Source of the DNA: Durusdinium trenchii
Lineage: Eukaryota > Sar > Dinophyceae > Suessiales > Symbiodiniaceae
NCBI GenBank assembly: GCA_963970005.1
Contig: CAXAMN010025695.1
Span: 185,317 to 249,316, forward strand
Direction of reading: 5' to 3'
Length of the DNA stretch: 64,000 nucleotides
Position numbers and translations under genes: made by a program. The first letter of the stretch is position 1, and each line of letters starts with the position of its first letter. The notes under the pieces are model-generated. The model searched no databases and was not told where the DNA came from. It saw nothing but the letters and a program-made list of their open reading frames with translations. Below, one piece after another: positions 1 to 9,542 of this stretch.

Positions 1-3000
1 ATATACATGTATAAAATATTCAAACGAACACTAGTATGACAACTCCTAGACGCTGTTTTTGGATACCGGCTCAAAACAAGAAAGCTGAAACGCCTGTACG
101 TAGTGCATACCGCTTTAAATATGCCCTGTCAAGACTCGACCTGGCTCCTGAAGTATGGCATTCCAACAAATGTTGATGAATTTCTCTCCGGACTTGGTGT
201 ACTTGGCGTCGTCGCCATAGAGTCCTATGACATTGGCCCCCCACCTTCCAGGGTGTTCTGGGTCCAGCCAACCGCGCCGTGTGGTTTCCCTCCAAAACTC
301 CGCCAACCTTGCAGTGTCCACTTGTAGTTTCCCACTTTCCTTATTGGCGGAGCAAGTGGGACGTGTCCACAGGAGTTAGTTGACATGTGCCTACTGTAGT
401 ACTGCAAACAAGTTCAAAAAAAGATGACTATAGCATTACAAGATTCGAACAGATAATGGTACACTTCGTGTGGGAGCAATAGGGGAACTCGTTTCAAAAT
501 GATATCCCGACGGTTCTTTTGGCACCGTGCTGGCACTTCTATATAGAATGGAGGGACCGGAAGCCTCAACGTCCGATAAAGGTCCCGCTCAAGATTCCCT
601 GGATGGCGTCCTCCCCCACCAAGCCGTGCTAGCTTTTGGGTGAGCTCCGACATCGAGCCCCCATGGGCCTGACCAGGATAAAATTAGTGAAAAGTCTTCT
701 TGGCCTTAGACCAAAATCAATTGAAGGGGTGAAAGATTTCTTTATGCCCGGAGCCAGCCCTGGCCTTGGCTTCCCTCACCGAGGCAGCGGCACTTTGCTG
801 AAGCTCCAAGCATGATGTCGCCTGGCAACACTAGCCGTGGATGGGCGCGGCGTGGGAGTGCGAGGTACAGTTATTTGCTTACAAAGATGGGTTGCTTTCA
901 ATAAACCCCTCAAGTTCAGGATGCCAGGGAGTGCTTCCAAGTGACGCCACGACCAAGTGAACAAAGAAGATGGTCTGCCAGGGAGTGATCACCTGCGGGC
1001 GGTCAGATATGAACAGGATCCCAAAGCTGTCTACACGCGAAAGCGCCAACGCATGCACATGGGTCTTTTCACCATCGCTTCACATCCACCATTCCCGCGC
1101 TATCCTGCACTGTATTGTGATCTGAAGCGATCAAACACTCAAGCGGCAGAAAGCAGAACACCAAAACTTACGAGCGCAAAAAGACAGTGTCTTTGAAGTT
1201 GCATTAAGTTTCCACTTGAGTGGCTCCCCATGACGCGCAGAAATCGCACAGGGTCTAAGGTGGACTCCTACAAAACCTTTGATGCCAGCACTTGGCCCTT
1301 TCAAAATCAGATAGGCGCCACAAACAATTTCGCAACAAAACAAGTCCAAGTAGGCCTAACCGGCACCCAATGCTCAACACCACTGCTTATGCAGCAGCCT
1401 TTGGCTTAGCAGCAGCCTTTGGCTTCGAAATGTGCTTGCGAACCTGTACAGAGGCTTTGCGGTAGGCTTCATTTGCCATCTCCAAAGCTTCACGGCTGGC
1501 CTTGAGATCCTTTCCATGTGCAAGATCAGATTCCACCTGCTCCTTTGCTTGCCTCATACTCACCGCTTCGGCTTGCATCTGGGTGACGAACGCGTCCGCG
1601 ACAACTGAAGCCCTCAGCAAATTTGGAGATGCCAAATTGAATGGTGCAATATATGCCCACGTGAACTTGCGACTGAGTCCATCACACTCCCGACTGGGTC
1701 AATTTGAATGACCACTGGGACACCTCTAGCAAGTTCGCGTTGACCTTCACGATCGCCTCATATATGCACGCACACGCATATGATATGTAAACACAGCTGG
1801 TTAAAGCAAGAAAACGCATAATAAACACACAGAGACAACAGTTTTGGGCAAAGTACAGCGCGTGCAAGTTGGTCTTCTGTTTTCTCTTTCTTTGGCTTGT
1901 CTGGTATTGAGTCATCACGGTTGTCACCACGACCCCGACCCTTGCCCTTGCCGCCCTTGCCACTTTTGCCGCCCTTGCCACCGCCCTTCGAACCCTTCCC
2001 TGCAGGATCGGGCAGGGTAGCGCTTGGCTCTCCGGATGTCATCGATGACCCAGCCCCATCATATACATAATCTCCCTCTGCATCCCGGATGTGAGCGGCG
2101 CTTGTGCTGTGAACATGCTCGGATTGCTCAAAATCCTCGACCCACACATAATATAGCCTCATTTCCTTATAGCAAAAGCATCACGGTTTGATAGCCCAGC
2201 GTGTATATATATATATATCATAGCACGGCCGTAAGCAGTTGTGTGCAAACTAGGCTCTGCCACCCCAGGAAATTCAGGGTGATCCTTAAATGCACCAGCT
2301 GCGGTCTTTGTTGCGATCAGCTGGTCCACAAGAACTGTGTTCTGGTGGTATTTCTGCAGCAGGTCCTGAGTGTAGGCAAAAGGGGGGCCCGCAGATGTCA
2401 ACCCCTGTAAGGGCATTTTTTGATAACTTTGCGCAAAACATCAAAACACCTACTGGCTAAGTTTCTGCCCGAGACAGCCACCCCCAACGGCCACCACGCG
2501 TTGTGTTGGTGGTGTTACTTTCGGTCAGCACGATACTGGAACTCATCCAGTCTTCGTTGCATTCCAAGTATTGCTTGAAGAGGGCTTTCATGGCCTGTCC
2601 AGTATGATCATTGGCGGCCTCTGCAAACTTCCTCAAGGAACGCGGGAAGTCAGTACAAAATCAAAATAGATAGTTTGTTGAGTCAAAACGTACTAAAGCT
2701 TTAGTTGTGTTTGATACCAACAACATGTCATGAACCCAATGCCAAAGTTCTTTGTCACCTCGGGCGGTGCCTTTTTTGAACGGACACTTCTGTAAAACCG
2801 CATGTATGTTGGTTTGTCCACCGCTGCTTGATCTCCTTCGATTCCGCCTGGGAGTGCTGCTGCTGTAGCGGGACTGGGGGATGCTTGTGGCGGTGTTGCT
2901 GTAGCAGGACTGGGGCCAGCTGTGGGTGCAGCAGGGCTGTGTGGCTGTGTTGCTGTAGCTGGACCAGGGGCTGCTTGTGGTGGTGTTGCTGTAGCAGGAC

Positions 3001-5013
3001 TGCGTGCCGGTGGTGTTGCAAGACACTGTGCTGCAGACGCTCCCGGTGGTGTTGCTGTAGCAGGACTGTGTGCTGCAGACACTGCTGGTGGTGCGAAAGC
3101 GGGACTGTGTGCTGCAGATGCTTCCGGCTGCGTTCGTGTATGCATCGCTGTTTCTGTAGTACAGGTGTGTGCCACAGATGCTTCCGGTCGTGTTGCCGCA
3201 GTGTGTGCTGTGCATGGAGTGATTGCAGCTGCGCTGGGAATGTTGTCAGGTGCCGTCGTAGCCACTGCAGCAGCTTGTTCATCTCCCTGCGGCAGTGTTG
3301 TTTGCACCTGGCGTGCTTGTGGGGGGACCGGCGCTGGTGACAAGTCATCAGTGCTTTTCCGCCGCAAAATGCTCCAAAATGCTGCGGCGCCCTCGGCTGT
3401 GACAGGTCGGAACTCTGCTGCCTCCAAGTTTGGTGTTGCTGGAAGCGCCTTGGGTGGTGAGGGTGCTGCTGCAGAGTTAATGCTTGGGTCGCCAAGCTGG
3501 TTGTCTGGCCACTCCCTGCTTGTGGATTCAACAACCGTTTGGGCTGCAGAGATGCTCGCTTGCTTTGGTGCGCTGGTCACTTCTTCCCTGGTAGGGCTGG
3601 AAAGGTCTATTGTCACACTGACTGGTGCGTCTGCGATTGGTGCAGCTGGTGCTTCGGCTGGAATAGTGACAGCTAGCGGTGCAGCTGGTGTGGCTGATGC
3701 ATGAAGCCCTAGTGAGTTTGACTCGTCAGAGATGTAACCCAACGTCGATGCCTGCACCGGTGTGGCCATGTTCTCTACCGGCCCACTTGCGCTTGGCAAA
3801 GGTGTGGCTGGATGGAGCACGGCTGAATCATCAGTGGTGTATGCCACTGTCGAGGCATGTGACAAAGGTTGGGTGTCGATCTGCGACGCTGACGTTTGCT
3901 CGGGTAGAGGCTGGCTATCAAACAAGGCTCTGGTCTGCTCGTCTAACCACATTTGAAATTCACACACATCCTCCACAGTGCCCCCCAAATTCTTGACATT
4001 CTTTGTCCTGTACCCAAGCGCTGAACAAAGCATGTGCCTTTACCCTCTCAACTTTTGACCGAAACTCAGTGTCATCCATTTTGTAAAGCCTGGCCAGGAT
4101 GGCGTCTTCTCGGTCATTGACTTCCTTCGTATCCTCAATCTCCTTTGTTAAGATTTGAGGAACTGGGGCTGGTGGTAGTACCACGCCTGCTGGTGGGAGC
4201 TGACTCTCTAGTCGGGCCATGCTACTACTCCGCTTGATCCCGCTGAAGAAAGCTTTGACCCCATCAGCTGTCACTGGTTTGTATGTGATTGTTTGGTCCT
4301 GTTGGACATGCTCGGCCTGCGGCACCGGTTGCACGCTGTGCGGTGTAGGTCCGTGCTGAGGAGAAGCCTGTGCTCTCAGTACGCCAGGCTGCTGTGCTGT
4401 AGCTGTCACATCTGCCGTTGCCTCACATCGACACCAGTTAGAGATTGGGCCCATAGTAGTAGAACAATAAATAGTAGTAGTAGTAGAACTTGTGGTGGGC
4501 CCCGGCATAGTCAAAGTTTCTCGGTGTACAGGGCCAAAAGAAAACGTGAATTTCCCATTATATATATATATATTGTACAACTGGCTCATGTCAGTGATCG
4601 TGTGAATCCTCCATATGGGTTCCAAGGTTTTGCTCAAGTCACCTTTTCTGGCATAGACATAGAGTGCGATGATCCCTGCCCATCCGGTTCTCCTGTAGTC
4701 GTCGAGGCACATCGTTCACACACCGTTTTCAGAAACATTATCTATCTAGCTGCTAGCTAGCTATTTGAAACGAGCTAGGTTGCCCACTGCCAAAACAGAC
4801 CACTCCTGTAGTGTCAGCATCTGAAAAGCTAAGTGCCCGGGGCTCGACTCCAGAAGCATCATTACAAGGTTTCTTTGGTTCCGGAGTCACCTTTGTGGAG
4901 GCCGTAGGGGGCGGTCGCTCACGTTTGTCTTCACCATCCCCACACCCCGCCACTTTCGAAGCCAACTTCCGGCGCCGATCAGCTGCTTCTAGAGCTCGTT
5001 GAGCCGCCTCCAC
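1..5013 (-). CDS. Partial multi-exon gene of a large dinoflagellate-specific family, 3' end beyond the window
   Basis: Minus-strand coding blocks, in gene order, lie near 5010-4755 (charged, starting EAAQRALEAADRRRKLASK), 4690-4640, 4450-2760 (long Ala/Pro/Ser/Thr-rich block), 2640-2465 (contains ECNEDWM and RGGRWGWLSRAE), 2375-2257 (LVDQLIATK, then KDHPEFPGV), 2160-1880 (Gly/Lys-rich), 1630-1387 (coiled-coil-like, ending KPKAAAKPKAAA and a stop), 650-430 (LARLGGGGRHPGNLERDL and VPLLLPHEVYHYLF) and 320-150 (IGLYGDDAKYTKSGEKFI). The order of a WGWLSRAE-type block, a DHPEFP block, a basic linker, HPGNLERDL, LLPHE and GDDAKYT is one I know from many predicted dinoflagellate proteins. Their function is unknown to me and a mobile-element origin is only a suspicion. 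The stop at 1387 may end the gene or be spliced out, so 650-1 could be a second gene. A frame break sits at a C6 run (3981-3986). Exon edges are approximate. Confidence 0.55.
2845..3130 (-). repeat. Coding minisatellite for Ser-Pro-Ala-Thr repeats
   Basis: On the plus strand the phrase GGTGTTGCTGTAGCAGGACT recurs with small changes. In the minus-strand frame of the surrounding gene it encodes repeats of the type SPATATPPQA, with variants HSPAFAPP and HSPATATPP. The array stays in frame with the flanking coding sequence, so it looks like an expanded low-complexity region of that protein. Several other frames are also open here because the composition is so biased. Confidence 0.6.
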
Positions 5014-6330
5014 TAAGAATCATAGTCCACTAGATCAAACGCACACCGATTGCGCACTTAAACATAATGTTTTGGCCCACGGATTGTTCCAACCCCCGTG
5101 CCCTGGCCCAGGTTTCTGCCTGCATCATCTGCGCGTCCGTGAGTTTTGACATCGTAGCCACGGGATGAGGCGGGCACAACAGTGGGCCGCACAGAGTGGC
5201 TGGGGAGAACCAAAATATCTAATGGTGTTTTCTGACAAAATGCCTGTGTCACGGGCAGTCACGGGTTGTCACGCGGAATTCCGACAATACCCTAAAAAGT
5301 AAAGGCAACTTATGTACTAGTCACGCCCTGTAACGGTTTGTCACGGTCTGTCACGGTACCACGAGTGACAGCGGCAATGTATGACCCCCATTTCTGACAT
5401 TATTCTGGCTACCTTATTTTGCTCTATATAGCTACAACTGTTCCACTTTCAGGAGGAATGTAAAAAAAACAAAGTAGCCAGCCCAGTTCCAGCTAGTACT
5501 CAAACTCGCCATCCTTGAAAAACATATTTTTTACACCTGCGGCCATCAGCCATTGTGATGAATTAACTGTTCCCGCACGCGCGCAGCTAGTGCACATATG
5601 CGCTTGCACTGTTGAATTCCTGGCTGAAGCAGGTGCACATATTGGAACTAATTTGGACAAAGCTGATGTGAACAAACACCACAGCCATAAATATATATGT
5701 GGCGGCCGTGGTAACGTGACACACCAAGCAGGACACAGAAAAAAAGAACACTAAAAGGGGAGCCCTTCTTGTGGCGCAAAGTTGCCCTGCCGCTGCTCCT
5801 CTTTGAGGAATTGCTTCAACCCATCCAAGTTGGCATGTGCCCACAAAAGAGGCATGTCCTTGGCTAGGTTGCTTGTCTTGAAAATTAGGAGGGTTGCGCA
5901 CACAAAACATCAAAAACTTGACACCGCTGCGCCGCTGCAAGTTAAAGGTATAAGGGCCTCAGCCCTTGTGGCAGAATAGGGTGCGTTGCGCGATAAATCA
6001 TTTTCCCCCAAACAGGTTGACCCATGGTGCTCATTTGGACCTAGAAGGAATGCCGAGTTGGAACCCCAGAGCCAGAGGCAGACACCATGACACAAGAAGT
6101 TGCCTCAGAGGCAGACACCGCTGGCCAAATAAAGCTAAAACAAAGTTCAACTAGAAAACCTTGGAACCCTAATGCTGTCAGGCGCCGGGTTTCTGCGCTC
6201 GCATTATGGATGGCTCGCCGCGAAGGACTATGATAATTTTCCACTTGGCTTGGTCACCCCAAATGGGTGTTCATTTGGAACCTAGCGCTGGGTGCCAAAT
6301 GAACACGAATTTGGCGTAGATCGCCTCTCA
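5014..6330. other. Stretch without a recognised gene
   Basis: I see no convincing exon here. The one local peculiarity is a cluster of GTCACGG-type words between about 5248 and 5370, described as a separate feature. Short open frames around 5.5-6.1 kb do not read like protein and lack matching splice signals. Confidence 0.4.
5248..5372. repeat. Cluster of GTCACGG-type words
   Basis: Within about 125 bases the words GTCACGGG, GTCACGGG, GTCACGCG, GTCACGCC, GTCACGGT, GTCACGGT and the inverted GAGTGACA occur. They fall in two groups separated by an A-rich spacer. Spacing is irregular, so this is not a clean tandem repeat. It could be a degenerate short repeat or a cluster of binding sites; nothing in the sequence decides between them. 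Confidence 0.35.
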
Positions 6331-6465
6331 TACCAAGAAAGACCATCAGACCCTAAAAGGCAATTTTTGGAGGTGTCCGTCTTTATTCGGTTTGGGAGCT
6401 TTTGGGGCTATAAAACGGACACCTCCAAAAATTTACCTTTTAGGGTCTGCTGGCTCTTGTTGGTA
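6331..6465. repeat. Fold-back hairpin 1, MITE-like
   Basis: The left arm (about 6331-6385) and right arm (about 6410-6465) are near-perfect inverted complements with a loop of about 25 bases. The best-paired core is TTTTTGGAGGTGTCCGT against ACGGACACCTCCAAAAA. The outer ends read TACCAAGAAAG on the left and the inverse of TACCAACAAGAG on the right, as expected for terminal inverted repeats of a small non-autonomous element. No coding capacity. Confidence 0.8.
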
Positions 6466-6506
6466 GGCAGTCGGATCCACTTGGGATGCTTGGTATACTA
6501 AGGTCA

Positions 6507-6590
6507 TACCAACACAGGCTGAGAGGACACAAAGGGTCCACACTAGCCTCTAGTGTGGACCCTTTTGTGTCCTCTCAGCCTCTCTAGGTA
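6507..6590. repeat. Fold-back hairpin 2, MITE-like
   Basis: Arms 6507-6545 and 6551-6590 pair almost perfectly (GGCTGAGAGGACACAAA against its complement) and leave a loop of only about five bases. Like hairpin 1 it begins with TACC and ends with GGTA. The very short loop means nearly the whole element is stem, which could form a cruciform in DNA or a long hairpin in RNA. Confidence 0.8.
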
Positions 6591-6660
6591 AGAGACGCGT
6601 TAATGCTTGACAATCTGACAATCTAGTTATTGCACTAGCCGACTAGTGCAGGGACGACGC

Positions 6661-6781
6661 AACAGTTTCCAAAAGGCTTTTTAGGGGGTGGCCTTTTTTT
6701 TGTCCCAAACGCTTTCTAAAAAATCTAAAAAGGCCACCCCCCAAAAATGCCTTTTGGAGTCATGTTGGCCTTTCTTGGTAG
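6661..6781. repeat. Fold-back hairpin 3, MITE-like
   Basis: The left arm (about 6668-6699) and right arm (about 6728-6760) pair over CCAAAAGGC, a T-rich stretch and GGGGTGGCCTTTTT, with a loop near 28 bases. The right outer flank, read in reverse complement, is TACCAAGAAAGGCCA, nearly the same as the left end of hairpin 1. This suggests hairpins 1 and 3 belong to one element family. Confidence 0.75.
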
Positions 6782-7160
6782 AAATGCAGGTACGCACGAG
6801 CGATCAAACCGTGCATCCCACTCCAAAGCATAGCTTCATTAAGCACTGAAGATTCCGCGAGGTGACTTTCACTATTCAAAAACAATTCAATTAGTTCTGG
6901 GTCCGCGCCGCACGCGCGCGCGCCATCGGATACTGTTTTTGGTGCCCTGCGCGCGCTGGTTGTGAAGGTGGTGTGATTCTATTCCTGACCTGCAGACTTA
7001 TTTGCCTGGCAAGACTCAAATCCACGCCCACGGTGTTTCTGAACTGTAGCGTGGCCAGTCATGTACCACTTCCGAGCATTTGCCTGGGATTGGGGCCAGG
7101 CTCACTCGTTCAGGTGCTGCCCAAAAAGATCACAAATCTTGTAACTTTCCACATGCATTG

Positions 7161-7258
7161 GCCTGCAATAAAAGACCCCCACAAGTCCGGTTCGACCTGC
7201 TTGAAATGCAGGTGTTGAAGGGGAAAAACCGAACTTGTGGGGGTCTTTTTTCACAGGC
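7161..7258. repeat. Fold-back hairpin 4
   Basis: Arms 7161-7192 and 7227-7258 pair over GCCTG, an A-rich run and AAGACCCCCACAAGT. The loop holds a small inner stem (CCTGC paired with GCAGG). It lies about 40 bases beyond the 3' end of the minus-strand gene at 7298-8660, so it could fold in that gene's 3' flanking transcript. Confidence 0.75.
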
Positions 7259-7297
7259 TAGACCAAGTGGAAAATTAGCACACAAATCCCTAGTGTC

Positions 7298-8660
7298 CTA
7301 AGAGTTAGAAAAGTTTGGCGTGCGCCCAGTTGTGAAACAAAAAGTAGTAAGCAGTTGAGGCGCTTTCAGCTTCTGTTTCAGGAGAAGTTTGGCCACCTGT
7401 TTGCCAAAAGCAGGAGTGTAGGCTCCCGATGATGTCAGCCGCTTTCCTCCTGTAACACGAACCTGACCATTGGGCAGCCGTTGTTTGCTGTACATACCTT
7501 GGGATGACTCCTTCAATTTTTCCTGGACAGCACGGGGTAGCTTTCCAGCAAAGTCCTCTACACACGGCCTTGAACAGGTTTCACCAAAAAGATCGATATC
7601 GATTGTTCGCCAAATCAAATCAGCAACTTAGATCCTCGCCAGACAAATGTAAATAATAAATATAGCGAAAAACAAAAATGTTGGTGATCAACCTGGCCGC
7701 CATGATCCCCAAAGTTGGGTTGGTTTTGGCGCCCAATGCTCAAAGGACCCCATCCACATCCGCTGAGCAAAGTTTGGCCCCATAGCGCCAAGCACATGGT
7801 GGATATACGGGCAATCCTTCAAACAGGAACTCTGTGGTTGTTCTGCCTGCAGAGACAAGTGGCAACCACAAAATACCTTTACATTTTTGGTGTACTGCAG
7901 CAACCTAATAACAACTTATGTAGCCAAAGTTCGCACCAAAAAACTCCTCTCATAATTGCAACCATACATAGGAGGGCAACTCGTGCAGCTATGGTGTTGC
8001 CGCTGGCAACCGACGCGATGCGTTCGTCACCCATGATTCCATAGCCCAAAGTCGTTCTTTTTGTGGTGGAGGATGAAATCCAAATCCACCTTGTTGGAAG
8101 ACCAAGATGTTAGATCAGCCCTCCTCCCCCGCGTGCAAAAAACTGGATGACTAATCATGTAAAGACTTGCGTGTCCCAAGTTGAGCCCAAGGGTCGAGTT
8201 GCATGGCACGCCTAGCCACGGCAATCCGTTTTCCTTCAATCGCAGCACTCCCTTCATTGCCAGGAGAAAGCCCTGGCTTGAAGTCAAATCGTGCAGAGGC
8301 CCACGGTTGATGTCGGACCGCCGCACTTCAAAGCCTTCCATACCTGGAGACTGGCCGGAGGGACGCCGAAGGGAAGGGTATATTGTCAAGGCATTGAATT
8401 GGCAATGCTGGAAAACATCAAAAGGCCGGCAGGTTACGGCATTGTCGCCCCAATTCGCCGCAGCCACTGAACATCTCATATACATCCACATCCTGACGTA
8501 GTTTGAAAAGTACTAGGCTGCCCAAGCGCATTGACATGCAGGCAAGAGAAACCCATGAAATTGAACAGTTTGCTTTCAACATTCTCGACAACATTGCATT
8601 GTTCAATTCGGTCCCTCTGCCAGTGGTTGTCAGCTGCTGACAGCTGCTGCGAAACATAGT
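7298..8660 (-). CDS. Dinoflagellate multicopy-type gene with MFSGCGELG and EQPQSS exons
   Basis: Coding blocks in gene order: about 8495-8425 (VDVYEMFSGCGELGRQCR after a CAG acceptor), 8343-8196 (EGFEVRRSDINRG, then GFLLAMKGVLRLKENGLPW and GVPCNS), 7846-7693 (AEQPQSSCLKDCPYIHHVLG, then RMWMGSFEHWAPKPTQLWG, with CTGCAG acceptor and GT donor) and about 7575-7298 (GKLPRAVQEKLKES, then RLPNGQVRVTGGKRLTSSG, ending in a stop). I know this block order from abundant dinoflagellate predicted proteins. The opening MFSGCGELG resembles the FxGxG start of SAM-binding C-5 cytosine methyltransferases, but the expected PCQ-type loop is only loosely echoed by GVPCNS. Function is therefore left open. The 5' end may lie further upstream, perhaps joined to the 9.5-11.65 kb exons. 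Confidence 0.55.
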
Positions 8661-9542
8661 CCCAGCAATGAATCCTCAGTGTGGAGTCAGCAGCTGTCAT
8701 ACTGGGCGACTGTATACACCCAACCAAATGAGTACACAAGCCTGTATTGGCAATTAAAGACCCATCACCCTTAGCCCCTCCCAAACCTAAGTTTTGAAGC
8801 TGCTACAGCGGGGGACTTGAGTGATTTTTTACAATTAACGGAAAGTTAAAACAAACATGAAAGCGACTTGATGATCGTGATCAGAAAAGGGTCAGAAGTA
8901 CTGGAGCACCATAGAACAGGAGCAGAGCCGCTTTTTTCCGGGACAACCCGAACGCCATGGCTTTGAAACAAAACCAACGCGTTTAGTATACGCACCCCTG
9001 CAAGGAAGATCTTGATTGCAAATGAAGAGAAGCATACCCAACACAGGCAACCAACTCTGGAGCTGGACTGTGAAGTCCTAGTACCCAACAACGCCTCATT
9101 CACATTTTTTTCTTCTTTTCAAGGTCTTTGTGCCCGGATCCTGTCGGATGCACCACTTTCGCATCCTAACCCAGCTGCGTGGAGGGCGCTTGCCATTTCC
9201 AATACCGGTTCAACACAACAGTCTACAGGTACATTTACCCTTCAGCCCCCCACATCAGCAAACTACCCAGATTAGATCATCAAGATTAAATCCAGCCAGC
9301 TACACGCTGACTGATGTCCCAAGACTTTGTCCATCCACCCCTCTTTCGGACAGCAATAGTAACCCCCTTACCCTTTGGAGTAAGGCCCTCAGGGATTGCA
9401 GCTGCATCAATGATCTTGCTCACATAGATTTGCTCAAGGTGCCACCTCATTGACAAACAATGCCCGAGTACCAGTGAATGCCCAAAGATTTCTGTGCTTT
9501 ATATTTGCTTTATATATATAGAGAGATGCAGATAGAAACAAC

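Noticed and set aside
2922..3704. 260-codon plus-strand Ala/Cys/Gly-rich open frame
   Set aside because: It lies opposite the Ser-Pro-Ala-Thr coding repeat of the minus-strand gene. Repeat composition keeps several frames open.
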